Positions 43,290 through 51,854 of a stretch of DNA of 64,000 bases are shown here, piece after piece. The notes below the pieces were generated by a model. The model worked only from the letters and a program-made list of their open reading frames with translations. It searched no databases and was not told the origin of the DNA. How positions within the stretch are numbered: the stretch's first letter is position 1; every line of letters starts with the position of its first letter. The DNA is from Paracoccus stylophorae (GTDB lineage: Bacteria > Pseudomonadota > Alphaproteobacteria > Rhodobacterales > Rhodobacteraceae): NCBI RefSeq assembly GCF_028553765.1, contig NZ_CP067134.1:3453001-3517000 (forward strand), read 5' to 3'. Position numbers and translations under genes: made by a program.

Positions 43290-44414
43290 TCAGCCCGCCG
43301 CCAGCGCGGCCACGATCCGGTCGCCCATCTCGGCCGTGGATACCGGCGTGCCGCCATCGGGTCCCATCAGATCGGCGGTGCGGACACCGTCGGCCAGCAC
43401 CCGTTCCACCGCCCGTTCCAGATCGGCCGCCGCATCGCCCCGGTCGAAGGAATAGCGCAGCGCCATCGCAAAGCTGAGGATGCAGGCGATCGGGTTGGCC
43501 TTGCCCTGCCCGGCAATGTCGGGCGCGCTGCCATGCACCGGTTCATACATCGCGCGGGGACGCCCGTTTTCCATCTTCGCCCCCAGGCTGGCCGAGGGCA
43601 GCATCCCCAGGCTGCCGGTCAGCATCGCCGCCGCATCCGACAGGATGTCGCCGAACAGATTGTCGGTCACGATCACGTCGAACTGCCGCGGATTGCGGAC
43701 CAGCTGCATGGCGCCGTTATCGGCATACATGTGCGACAGCTCGATGTCCGGATATTCGTTGTCGTGGACCCACTGCACCTCTTCGCGCCACAGGATGCCC
43801 GATTCCATCACGTTGGCCTTTTCCATCGAACAGACCCGCCCCGACCGCTGCCCCGCCAGATCGAAGGCGGAACGCGCGACGCGCCGGATCTCTCCGCTGG
43901 TATAGCGTTGGGTGTTCACGCCCACCCGCCCGCCCTCGTTGTCGGGGTTGTTGTCGTCCGCGTGGATGCCGCGCGGCTCGCCGAAATAGACCCCGCTCGT
44001 CAGTTCGCGCACGATCAGGATATCCAGCCCCGCCACCACCTCGCGCTTCAGCGACGAGAAATCGGCCAGCGCGTCGAAACACTGCGCCGGCCGCAGATTG
44101 GCGAACAGGTCCAGCTCCTTGCGCAGGCGCAGCAGGCCGCGTTCGGGCTTCACGCTGAAATCGAGGCTGTCATATTGCGGCCCGCCCACCGCGCCCAGCA
44201 ACACCGCATCGACCGACAGCGCCTTCTCCAGCGTCTCGTCGGCGCAGGGGCTGCCATGTTCGTCATAGGCCGCGCCGCCGACCAGATCCTGCGTCACCTC
44301 AAACGACATGCCGCGATGGGTCTGGAACCAGTCGATGATCTTGACGACCTCGACCATGACTTCGGGGCCGATCCCGTCGCCGGGCAGGATGAGAAGCGAA
44401 TAGCTGTCGGACAT
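43290..44414 (-). CDS. leuB: 3-Isopropylmalate dehydrogenase
   Basis: A 374-residue NAD-dependent enzyme of leucine synthesis that oxidises and decarboxylates (2R,3S)-3-isopropylmalate. Family signatures are [11 protein letters not shown] at the N-terminus, [20 protein letters not shown] (substrate arginines), [14 protein letters not shown], and the metal/NAD block [27 protein letters not shown] ending [18 protein letters not shown]. The length matches proteobacterial LeuB. No leuC or leuD is adjacent in this window. It is transcribed away from the small protein at 44562, with about 147 bases of divergent promoter region between them. Confidence 0.97.
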   Translation of the reverse strand: MSDSYSLLILPGDGIGPEVMVEVVKIIDWFQTHRGMSFEVTQDLVGGAAYDEHGSPCADETLEKALSVDAVLLGAVGGPQYDSLDFSVKPERGLLRLRKELDLFANLRPAQCFDALADFSSLKREVVAGLDILIVRELTSGVYFGEPRGIHADDNNPDNEGGRVGVNTQRYTSGEIRRVARSAFDLAGQRSGRVCSMEKANVMESGILWREEVQWVHDNEYPDIELSHMYADNGAMQLVRNPRQFDVIVTDNLFGDILSDAAAMLTGSLGMLPSASLGAKMENGRPRAMYEPVHGSAPDIAGQGKANPIACILSFAMALRYSFDRGDAAADLERAVERVLADGVRTADLMGPDGGTPVSTAEMGDRIVAALAAG

Positions 44415-44561
44415 GCGGTATCTCCCTCTGGCGTCCAGCCGGGTTAGACCCGCCCCCGCGCGCGGTCAAGATCACGCAGACTTGGCTTGCCAACCGCGCC
44501 CGGATCGGGCGGGATGGGGCCGGGCAGAAAACAAGAAACCAAGGCAGGAACGGAACAGGCC

Positions 44562-44768
44562 ATGAAACTGTGGGATGCCGTGATGATCGCGGCGGTGGCG
44601 GCAGGCGCATTGCTGCTGGCCACGGCCGACATGTCGGCGGGGCAAGGGCACGCGGACGCAGCCCCGCCCCAAATTTCGGTGCCGGACGCAGACCGCGCGC
44701 AGCGGCCGGACGCCATCGCGACCCGGACCGCACCCGCCGCCGGCGACCGAGCCGACCCCCGCCCCTGA
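44562..44768 (+). CDS. Small exported or membrane-anchored protein, unknown
   Basis: A 68-residue frame starting MKLWDAVMIAAVAAGALLLA, which is a signal peptide or membrane anchor, followed by a short Asp/Ala/Pro-rich tail. It has a plausible but distant ribosome site (AAGGCAGGAACGG). I recognise no family. It lies between the divergent leuB and the MFS transporter, 66 bases before the latter. The frame extends 75 bases upstream but without protein-like sequence. It may be real but this is uncertain. Confidence 0.45.
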   Translation: MKLWDAVMIAAVAAGALLLATADMSAGQGHADAAPPQISVPDADRAQRPDAIATRTAPAAGDRADPRP

Positions 44769-44834
44769 CCTCTTGCGTCCGCCGCGCCGCTGGCGCAGCC
44801 TGCCGCGCGGGAAAAACGCGGGAAGACCAGCATC

Positions 44835-46025
44835 ATGCCAGCCTTGTCGGCGGGAATCTTCAGCCTTGCGCTGGGATACACGCTCAGCCAGTTCTATCGC
44901 GCCTTTCTGGCGGTGCTGACGCCGCTGCTGCGCGACGGGCTTGGCGCCTCGGCGGGCGATCTGGCGCTGTCCTCGGGGCTGTGGTTCGCGACATTCGCGC
45001 TGATGCAGATGCCGGTCGGCTGGGCGCTGGACCGGCTGGGGCCGCGCCGGACGGTGGCCACCGCCCTGGCGCTGGGCGGCGGCGGAGGCGCGGCGGTCTT
45101 TGCGCTGGCGCAGGCGCCCTGGCACCTGCATGTCGCGATGGGGCTGCTGGGCATCGGCTGCGCGCCGGTGCTGATGGGGGCCTATTACATCTTCGCCCGC
45201 GAATACCCCGCCGCCGCGTTCAGCGCGCTGGCCGGCATGTTCGTGGGCTTCGGCTCGGCCGGCAACATCCTGGGGGCCGCGCCGCTGGTCTGGCTGATCG
45301 ACGCGGTCGGCTGGCGCGCGGCGCTGTGGGGGATGGCCGGCTTCACCCTGATCGTGGCGGCGCTGATCGCGCTGTGGGTGCGCGACCCGCCCGCCCCGCA
45401 GGGCCATCATCCGAAAGGCAGCATCGGCCAGATCCTGCGGCTGCGCGCGCTGTGGTTCATCCTGCCGCTGCTGTTCGTGAACTACGCCGCCTTCGGGGCG
45501 GTGCGCGGCCTGTGGGCCGGCCCGTTCCTGGAACAGGTCCACGACGCCGACGCGCGCACCATCGGGCGGGTCACGCTGGCCATGGGCGTGGCGATGATCG
45601 TGGGCAATTTCCTGGTCGGGCCGGCGGTGCGTCTGGTCGGCGACCTGCGCCGCACCGTGCTGATCTTCAGCGCCATGACGGTCGCGGTGATGGCGACGCT
45701 GTGGCTGTTTCCCGGCGCCGGGCTGGCGCAGGCCGGCATCCTTCTGGCGCTGGTCGGGCTGTCGGGCGCGGGCTATCCGCTGCTGATGGCGCATGGCCGA
45801 TCGTTCTTGCCGCCGCATCTGGTGGGGCGCGGCGTCACCTTTCTGAACATGATCTCGATCGGCGGGGTCGGCATCATGCAGTTCGCCTCGCGCCCGCTTT
45901 ATGGCGCGGCCAGCGCGGCCTATCCCCCGGCGCAGGCCTTCGCTATGCTGTGGCTGTTCTTCCTGATCCCGCTGACGGTCGGGTTCGCGCTGTATTTCCT
46001 GACGCCGGAGGCCGAGATTGGCTGA
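44835..46025 (+). CDS. Major facilitator superfamily transporter
   Basis: A 396-residue transporter with twelve hydrophobic segments. The loop 2-3 motif appears as GWALDRLGPRRTVATAL near residue 63, the MFS motif A. It is preceded by FYRAFLAVLTPLLRDGLGAS, as in the ACS/NNP-like uptake group. The substrate cannot be read from the sequence. Its stop region overlaps the TTG start of the following glycosyltransferase by eight bases, linking it to envelope sugar genes, so import or export of a sugar-related molecule is a possibility, but only by context. Confidence 0.9.
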   Translation: MPALSAGIFSLALGYTLSQFYRAFLAVLTPLLRDGLGASAGDLALSSGLWFATFALMQMPVGWALDRLGPRRTVATALALGGGGGAAVFALAQAPWHLHVAMGLLGIGCAPVLMGAYYIFAREYPAAAFSALAGMFVGFGSAGNILGAAPLVWLIDAVGWRAALWGMAGFTLIVAALIALWVRDPPAPQGHHPKGSIGQILRLRALWFILPLLFVNYAAFGAVRGLWAGPFLEQVHDADARTIGRVTLAMGVAMIVGNFLVGPAVRLVGDLRRTVLIFSAMTVAVMATLWLFPGAGLAQAGILLALVGLSGAGYPLLMAHGRSFLPPHLVGRGVTFLNMISIGGVGIMQFASRPLYGAASAAYPPAQAFAMLWLFFLIPLTVGFALYFLTPEAEIG

Positions 46026-47058
46026 CACCCCGCTGGTCGTTGCGCCCAATCTGAAACGCCGCCTGTCGGGCGTGACCGCGACGGTGGTCCGGCTGATCCC
46101 GGTGCAGGCGCGGCTGATCGACATCCGCGCCACCGGCCCCGGCCTGCCGCCACAGGTGCCCCATATCCCGCTGTGGCGCGCAGCCCTGATGCCGCGCGAC
46201 CGCTGGCGGGTCTGGCACGCGCGGCGCAACACCGAAATGGCGCTGGGGCTGATCCTGCGCCGCCTCCTGCGCCGCAGATACCGGCTGATGTTCACCTCGG
46301 CGGCGCAGCGCCGCCATACCGGCTTCACCCGCTGGCTGATCCGCCAGCAAGAGGCGCTGGTGGCGACCACCCCGCAGGCCGCAGGCTATCTGGAACGTCC
46401 CGCGCAGATCGTCATGCACGGCGTCGATACCGACATCTTCCATCCGCCCGCCGACCGCGCCGCGCTGCGCCGCGATCTGGGGCTGGACCCGGACGCGGTG
46501 CTGATCGGCTGCTTCGGGCGGGTGCGCGAACAGAAGGGCGTCGATCTGCTGGTGCAGGCCGGTTTGCGCCTGCTGCCCGACCGGCCGCGCGCGCAGATCC
46601 TGTTCACCGGCCGCATCACGCCGGAACATCGCGGCTTTGCCGACGATCTTCAGGCCCGCATCGCCGCCGCCGGGCTGGCCGACCGCATCCGCTTTCTGGG
46701 CGAACTGCCCTGGGACCGGCTGGTGGCGCATTATCAGGCGCTGGACCTGTTCGCCGCCCCCGCGCGGTGGGAGGGGTTCGGCCTCACCCCGCTCGAGGCG
46801 ATGGCCTGCGGCGTCCCCGCCATCGGCAGCCGCGTCGGCGCGTACGAGGCGCTGATCCGCGACGGCCAGACCGGCAGCATCGTGGACACCGGTGATGCCG
46901 GGTCGCTGACCGATGCACTGGCGCGCTGGCTGGACGACGATGCCGCCCGCGCGGCGGCGGGACGCGCGGCGCGCGCCCATGTCACCGCCCGCCACAGCAT
47001 CGCGACCGAGGCCCGCGCCCTGGTCGACATCTATTCCGTCCTGCTGGCGCGGCCATGA
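46018..47058 (+). CDS. GT4 glycosyltransferase, LpcC-like LPS core mannosyltransferase
   Basis: A 346-residue GT-B enzyme. The N-terminus (PNLKRRLSGVTATVVRLIPV and ATGPGLPPQVPHIPL) closely follows LpcC/LpsB-type mannosyltransferases of alphaproteobacterial LPS core. The C-terminal donor domain shows GCFGRVREQKGVDLLVQA and ARWEGFGLTPLEAMACGVPAIG with the conserved E(x7)E pair. It probably adds mannose to the inner core at the cytoplasmic membrane. The start codon is TTG 46018 with GGAG eight bases upstream, an uncommon choice forced by overlap with the MFS gene. Its stop overlaps the start of the next gene. Confidence 0.87.
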   Translation: MADTPLVVAPNLKRRLSGVTATVVRLIPVQARLIDIRATGPGLPPQVPHIPLWRAALMPRDRWRVWHARRNTEMALGLILRRLLRRRYRLMFTSAAQRRHTGFTRWLIRQQEALVATTPQAAGYLERPAQIVMHGVDTDIFHPPADRAALRRDLGLDPDAVLIGCFGRVREQKGVDLLVQAGLRLLPDRPRAQILFTGRITPEHRGFADDLQARIAAAGLADRIRFLGELPWDRLVAHYQALDLFAAPARWEGFGLTPLEAMACGVPAIGSRVGAYEALIRDGQTGSIVDTGDAGSLTDALARWLDDDAARAAAGRAARAHVTARHSIATEARALVDIYSVLLARP

Positions 47059-47729
47059 ACCGGCTGCGCTTTCACACCGCCCGCCTGCTGCGAAACGAGG
47101 CCGCATTGCGCGCCATGTCGGTGCCGCAGGGCAATCTGCTGGCCGATCTGGAGGGCCGGACGGTGGCGCTGATCGGCAATGCCCGCGCCCTGACCGGCGG
47201 CGACAGCGGCGCGCGGATCGACGCCGCCGATCTGGTCATCCGCATCAACCGCGCCCCGATCCCCGCGCCGGCCAGCCATGGCAGCCGCACCGACTGGCTG
47301 GCGCTGGCCACGCGGCTGAACGAAGCCGACCGCGCCCGCCTGTCCCCCGACCGCATCCTGTGGATGTCGCCCAAGCGCAAGCGGCTGGACTGGCGCAGCG
47401 CCGCCAGCCCCGGCTTCTACCTGCACCCGCTGGCCGATTACGCCGCGCTGCGGGACCGGCTGTCCGCCCCCCCCACCACCGGCGCGCTGACCGTCGACCT
47501 GCTGCTGCGGTCGCGCCTGCGCAGCCTGACGCTTTTCGGCTTCGACTTCTTCGCCTCGCGCAGCCTGTCGGGCCGCCGCAGCGCGCAGCAGGTCCCGCAT
47601 GATTTCGCCGCCGAAGCCGCGTGGGTCGCGGATCTGTCGCGCCACGACCCCCGCCTGACCCTGATCCGCGCCGAAGAGCGCGCCGAAACCGGGCAGACAC
47701 GGACCACGCCCTCACCCGCGCTGGACTGA
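47055..47729 (+). CDS. Glycosyltransferase family 29 (sialyltransferase-like) protein
   Basis: A 224-residue protein with sialyl-motif-like segments: a large-motif pattern GRTVALIGNARALTGGDSGARIDAADLVIRINRAP near residues 34-68 and a small-motif pattern PPTTGALTVDLLL near 138-150, then FGFDFFAS. This is the GT29-like group found in some bacteria, related to eukaryotic sialyltransferases. It may add a sialic- or Kdo-type sugar (both use CMP donors) to LPS. The ATG overlaps the stop of the LpcC-like gene, supporting a shared role in LPS. The protein is shorter than eukaryotic GT29 enzymes and has no signal anchor, so it acts in the cytoplasm. Confidence 0.8.
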   Translation: MNRLRFHTARLLRNEAALRAMSVPQGNLLADLEGRTVALIGNARALTGGDSGARIDAADLVIRINRAPIPAPASHGSRTDWLALATRLNEADRARLSPDRILWMSPKRKRLDWRSAASPGFYLHPLADYAALRDRLSAPPTTGALTVDLLLRSRLRSLTLFGFDFFASRSLSGRRSAQQVPHDFAAEAAWVADLSRHDPRLTLIRAEERAETGQTRTTPSPALD

Positions 47730-48130
47730 CACCGCGCAGCCCGCCGAAACCCCTCCGACCTTCAGAAAGCGCCTTCGGCAGGCTCCCAAAGCTTGAATTG
47801 AACTCAATCCATTTCGTAGGTGGTTCAGCCTCTGCCTTACGCATCCTTGTTCCACGCCTCTCGTCCTCGCAAATCGGCCTCACCGCCTGACCGCCCCCCC
47901 ACGCAACAGCACCGCCCGCAGTCTGTGCACATGCTGTGCACGCCCGGTGCCGCCCCGGTGGACGCCGCGTGCGGCCGGAAACCCTGCATTTGCTGGCCCT
48001 TTCCGCGCCCCGCCGCAGCCGTTGCCGATCCGTGCCGTGCAACGCCCGCGCCTGGCCGCAACGGGCCTGCCCTTCCATCCCGCGCCCGCCTGCGGTAAAC
48101 GCCGGCAACCGCAGAAAACAGGAGTCCCCA
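47730..48130 (+). promoter_or_regulatory. 401-base gap upstream of asd
   Basis: No gene is supported. The A+T-richer stretch near 47790-47825 may hold a promoter. GTGCAC-ATGCT-GTGCAC at 47925-47941 is a 6-bp inverted (and direct) repeat about 190 bases before asd, a possible regulator site. No terminator-like hairpin was found after the GT29-like gene. Confidence 0.35.
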
Positions 48131-49153
48131 ATGGGCTACAAACTCGTTGTTGCCGGCGCCACGGGGAACGTGGGCCGCGAGATGCTGAACATCCTCGACG
48201 AACGCCAGTTCCCGGTCGACGAGATCGCCGTTCTGGCCAGCCGCCGCAGCCAGGGAACCGAGGTCAGCTTCGGCGACCGGACGCTGAAGATCCAGGATAT
48301 CGACCAGTTCGACTTTGCCGGATGGGACATGGCGCTGTTCGCCATCGGCTCGGACGCGACAAAGAAATACGCCCCCCTCGCCGCCAAGGCCGGCTGCGTC
48401 GTGATCGACAACTCGTCGCTCTATCGCTATGACCCCGACATCCCGCTGATCGTCCCCGAGGTGAACCCCGAGGCGATCCAGGGCTATGCCAGGAAGAACA
48501 TCATCGCCAATCCCAACTGCTCGACCGCGCAGATGGTGGTGGCGCTGAAGCCGCTGCACGAACGCGCCCGGATCAAGCGCGTGGTGGTGTCGACCTATCA
48601 GTCGGTCAGCGGCGCCGGCAAGGACGGCATGGACGAATTGTGGAACCAGACCAAGGGCATATACGTGCCGGGGCAAGAGGTCGAACCCAGCAAGTTCCAG
48701 AAACAGATCGCCTTCAACGTCATCCCCCAGATCGACGTCTTCATGGAGGACGGGCAGACCAAGGAAGAATGGAAGATGGTCGTCGAGACGAAGAAGATCG
48801 TCGATCCGTCGATCAAGGTCACCGCGACCTGCGTGCGCGTGCCGGTCTTCGTGGGCCACGCCGAGGCCATCAATATCGAGTTCGAGGATTTCCTGGACGA
48901 GGACGAGGCCCGCGACATCCTGCGCGAGGCGCCCGGCCTGATGGTGGTCGATAAACGCGAGCCGGGCGGCTATACCACGCCGGTCGAATGCGTGGGCGAT
49001 TACGCCACCTTCATCAGCCGCATCCGCCAGGATTCGACCGTGGAAAACGGGCTGAACCTGTGGTGCGTGTCCGACAACCTGCGCAAGGGCGCGGCGCTGA
49101 ACGCGGTCCAGATCGCCGAATTGCTGGGCAACCGGGTGCTGAAGAAAGGCTGA
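48131..49153 (+). CDS. asd: Aspartate-semialdehyde dehydrogenase
   Basis: A 340-residue enzyme that reduces beta-aspartyl phosphate to aspartate semialdehyde with NADPH, the branch point to lysine/diaminopimelate, threonine and methionine. Features: VVAGATGNVGREML NADP fold at the N-terminus, catalytic C130 in ANPNCSTAQM, CVRVPVFVGH with H243 as acid-base, and LWCVSDNLRKGAALNAVQIAELL at the end. ATG 48131 has AGGAG upstream. The frame is open 195 bases further but that part is not protein-like. dapB, the next-but-one step in the pathway, lies about 6 kb downstream in the same window. Confidence 0.97.
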   Translation: MGYKLVVAGATGNVGREMLNILDERQFPVDEIAVLASRRSQGTEVSFGDRTLKIQDIDQFDFAGWDMALFAIGSDATKKYAPLAAKAGCVVIDNSSLYRYDPDIPLIVPEVNPEAIQGYARKNIIANPNCSTAQMVVALKPLHERARIKRVVVSTYQSVSGAGKDGMDELWNQTKGIYVPGQEVEPSKFQKQIAFNVIPQIDVFMEDGQTKEEWKMVVETKKIVDPSIKVTATCVRVPVFVGHAEAINIEFEDFLDEDEARDILREAPGLMVVDKREPGGYTTPVECVGDYATFISRIRQDSTVENGLNLWCVSDNLRKGAALNAVQIAELLGNRVLKKG

Positions 49154-49184
49154 TCCGGCGCCAGCCCTTCGCGGGTCCGGTCCG

Positions 49185-49216
49185 GGGCGGCGTGGCATCT
49201 GCCATCGCCGCCCTTT
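49185..49216. terminator. Hairpin between convergent asd and carbonic anhydrase genes
   Basis: GGGCGGCGTGGCA (49185-49197) pairs with TGCCA-T-CGCCGCCC (49200-49213) across a 2-base loop with a single bulged T, and TTT follows. It is well placed to end transcription of asd, 32 bases after its stop. Confidence 0.75.
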
Positions 49217-49244
49217 GACCGCCGGCCTCAGCCGCCGCGCCGTG

Positions 49245-49892
49245 TCAGATGGAGATCCAGCGCTGGCCGGCATCCTCGGCCTGCCACAGCGTGCCTTCGC
49301 GGATGTCGTGGACCAGCCCGTGCAGCGACAGCGCCCCGTCCTCCACCGCGGCCTCGACGAACGGAAACGTCATCAGGTTCTCGATCGAGATCATCACCGC
49401 CTCGCGCTCCAGCGCGGGGATCTGCTCATCCTCGGGCAGATCCTTCACCCGCTCGTATCCCGGCCGCAGAATGTCCATCCAGCGCCCGACAAAGCTGGTC
49501 TTTTCCTCCAGCGCGGGCGCTTTTCCCGAACACATCGCATGACAGCCGGCGACGCCGCCGCAACTGGTGTGGCCGACCACGATCACATGCGCGACCTTCA
49601 GCGCCGTCACCGCGTATTCGATCGTCGCCGAGGTGCCGTGCTGCAACCCGTCGGGCGCATAGGGCGGCACCAGATTGGCGATGTTGCGGTGAATGAAGAA
49701 CTCGCCCGAATCCGCGCCGAAGATGCTGGTCACATGCACCCGGCTGTCGCAGCACGAGATCACCATCGCCCGCGGGCGCTGCCCGTCATCGGCCAGACGG
49801 CGATACCAGCCGCGGTTGTCGGCAAAGGATGTGGCCTTCCAGCCGTGGAACCGGCTGACCAGATATTGCGGCAGGGGGCGGACGTTGTGCAT
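49245..49892 (-). CDS. Beta-class carbonic anhydrase
   Basis: A 215-residue zinc enzyme interconverting carbon dioxide and bicarbonate. The zinc ligands C48 (ISCCDSR), H108 and C111 (VVGHTSCGGV) are present, with the Asp-Arg dyad D49/R51 and the family segment FIHRNIANLVPP. No signal peptide, so it is cytoplasmic. It may supply bicarbonate to carboxylases. It is divergent from the 50035 gene, with 142 bases between, and convergent with asd. Confidence 0.95.
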   Translation of the reverse strand: MHNVRPLPQYLVSRFHGWKATSFADNRGWYRRLADDGQRPRAMVISCCDSRVHVTSIFGADSGEFFIHRNIANLVPPYAPDGLQHGTSATIEYAVTALKVAHVIVVGHTSCGGVAGCHAMCSGKAPALEEKTSFVGRWMDILRPGYERVKDLPEDEQIPALEREAVMISIENLMTFPFVEAAVEDGALSLHGLVHDIREGTLWQAEDAGQRWISI

Positions 49893-50000
49893 GCTTGACC
49901 TCGCGCTTTTGCCCGTGTGTTACGACGGGTTTGAGGAAAATTCGAGCGGTTTCTTCGCCGCCGATCAAGCGTTTCTTCACCGCCGCGCGTCATCTTCTCG

Positions 50001-50010
50001 CCACATGTGG
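50001..50010. promoter_or_regulatory. 10-bp palindrome upstream of the 50035 gene
   Basis: CCACATGTGG is a perfect 10-base palindrome 25 bases before the ATG of the small protein gene and 110 bases from the divergent carbonic anhydrase start. It lies where a repressor would overlap the +1 region. Function is inferred from position only. Confidence 0.3.
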
Positions 50011-50034
50011 CAGAACGAGTTCTCGGAGGTGCAG

Positions 50035-50412
50035 ATGGCACAGATCACGTCGCTGGCGATAACCGAGCCTGTGCGCGTCGATGCAAGGCGGGTGGGCGAT
50101 ATCGTCGGCGAGCTGGGCGAAACCGCCGCGCAGAACGTCATCGGACTGGCGCTGGAACAGCTTGCCGTGGCGCTGACCGCCACCGATGCCGCGCTTGAGG
50201 CGGGCGATCTGGCGCTGGCGGTCGGTCACGCCGACCGGCTGTCGCGGCTGGCCTGGCAGATCGGGCTTTTGTCGCTGGCCGGTGTCGCGATGGATCTGGG
50301 CGCGCTGGCCGAACGCGGACAGGCGCCGGCGCTGTCGGCGGTCCGCGCCCGGCTGTTGCGGGTCGGCAACCGGTCGCTGACCGCGATCTGGGACCGTGGC
50401 GGCACCGGCTGA
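50035..50412 (+). CDS. Conserved-looking small helical protein, unknown
   Basis: A 125-residue protein, largely helical and Ala/Leu-rich, with a good ribosome site (CGGAGGT). The segment LALAVGHADRLSRLAWQIGL has a histidine in a helix, vaguely like a histidine phosphotransfer module, but the usual Hpt surroundings are not convincing, so no function is assigned. No signal peptide or membrane segment. An in-frame extension upstream runs antisense to the carbonic anhydrase gene and is rejected. It lies 65 bases before the aminopeptidase gene and could share its transcript. Confidence 0.7.
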   Translation: MAQITSLAITEPVRVDARRVGDIVGELGETAAQNVIGLALEQLAVALTATDAALEAGDLALAVGHADRLSRLAWQIGLLSLAGVAMDLGALAERGQAPALSAVRARLLRVGNRSLTAIWDRGGTG

Positions 50413-50477
50413 GCCGGGGTCTTGCAGGGCCGCCCGCAGCTTGTAGTGTGGCCGCACGATCAGCCAAGGAAACCGCC

Positions 50478-51854
50478 ATGACCCCGGAATTCGCCCCCGC
50501 CACGGATGAGTCGCTGCCGATCTGGCCGGTCTGGAAGGACGATCCCATCCCGCCGCAGGCGCAGGCGGGCGACTGGCCGGAACGCTGCGGCTTCACCGGC
50601 GCGTCGGGCGAAACCTGCCTTCTGCCGGACGGACAGGGCGGTCTTGCCGGTGCGCTTGTGGGGCTTGGCGCGCGCGATCGCGCGGACCGCCAGCGGTTCG
50701 GCTTTGCGCGCGCCGCCGACCTTCCCCGCGGCGTGTGGCATCTGGCCGAAACGCCCGACGGGTTCGACGCCGAACAGGCCGCGCTTGGCTGGCTGCTGGG
50801 CCAGTATCGCTTTGCCCGCTACAAGTCCGCGCCGTCGCCCGCCGCGCGCCTTGTCTGCCCGGACGGTGTCGATGCCGCCAAGGTGCAGGCCATCGCCGCC
50901 GGCGAATACCTGACCCGCGACCTGATCAACACGCCGGCCAGCGACATGGGGCCGCAACAGCTTGAGGATGGGGCGCGCGATCTGGCCCGCGCTCTGGGCG
51001 CCTCGGTCGAGGTGACGACCGGCGCGGCGCTGCTGACCGCAAACCTGCCGATGATCCACGCCGTCGGGCGCGCGGCGCAGGACGCGCCGCGGCTGATCGA
51101 CATCCGGCTGGGCGATGGCGCGGGTCCGGCGCTGACCATCGTCGGCAAGGGGGTCTGCTTCGATACCGGCGGGCTGAACCTGAAGCCCGGTGCGTCGATG
51201 GGGCTGATGAAAAAGGACATGGGCGGGGCCGCGACCGCGCTTGGCCTGCTGAAAATGCTGGCGGAGACCGGCGCGGCGCAGGGCCGCCGCATCCGCGTGC
51301 TGATCCCGGCAGTCGAAAACAGCGTGGCCGGCAACGCCTTTCGCCCCGGCGACGTGCTGACCAGCCGCAAGGGGCTGACGGTCGAGGTGAACAACACCGA
51401 CGCCGAAGGAAGGCTGGTGCTGGCCGACGCGCTGACGCTGGCGGCCGAGGAAAAGCCCGATCTGATGATCTCGTTCGCGACGCTGACCGGGGCGGCGCGG
51501 GTGGCGCTTGGCCCCGACATTCCGCCCTTCTACTGCGACGACGACACGACCGCGCAGACGATCCAGTCGGCCGCGATGCAGGTCGCCGATCCGCTGTGGC
51601 GGATGCCGTTCTGGGCGCCCTACGAGTCGCTGATCGAACCGCAGATCGCGGATCTGGACAACGCGCCCTCGGGCGGCATGGCCGGCTCGATCACCGCGGC
51701 GCTGTTCCTGCGCCGCTTTGCCGAAGGGGCGGGCCGTTACGTGCATCTGGACATCTATGGCTGGCAGCCGACCGCCGCGCCGGGCCGGCCCAAGGGCGGC
51801 GTCGGTCAGGGCGCGCGCGCGATCCTGGCCGCGCTGCCGCGGATGCTGGCATGA
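50478..51854 (+). CDS. M17 leucyl aminopeptidase family protein
   Basis: A 458-residue cytoplasmic metallo-aminopeptidase. Metal and catalytic segments are VGKGVCFDTGGLNLKP, MKKDMGGAA and NNTDAEGRLVLADAL, the M17 signature, followed by ATLTGAARVALGP. The length is slightly shorter than E. coli PepA because the N-terminal domain is reduced. ATG 50478 is preferred (CAAGGAA upstream) over an in-frame start 30 bases earlier. Its stop overlaps the start of the NlpC/P60 gene by four bases. The pairing of an aminopeptidase with a cell-wall peptide hydrolase suggests processing of recycled muropeptide stems, besides general peptide turnover. Confidence 0.93.
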   Translation: MTPEFAPATDESLPIWPVWKDDPIPPQAQAGDWPERCGFTGASGETCLLPDGQGGLAGALVGLGARDRADRQRFGFARAADLPRGVWHLAETPDGFDAEQAALGWLLGQYRFARYKSAPSPAARLVCPDGVDAAKVQAIAAGEYLTRDLINTPASDMGPQQLEDGARDLARALGASVEVTTGAALLTANLPMIHAVGRAAQDAPRLIDIRLGDGAGPALTIVGKGVCFDTGGLNLKPGASMGLMKKDMGGAATALGLLKMLAETGAAQGRRIRVLIPAVENSVAGNAFRPGDVLTSRKGLTVEVNNTDAEGRLVLADALTLAAEEKPDLMISFATLTGAARVALGPDIPPFYCDDDTTAQTIQSAAMQVADPLWRMPFWAPYESLIEPQIADLDNAPSGGMAGSITAALFLRRFAEGAGRYVHLDIYGWQPTAAPGRPKGGVGQGARAILAALPRMLA

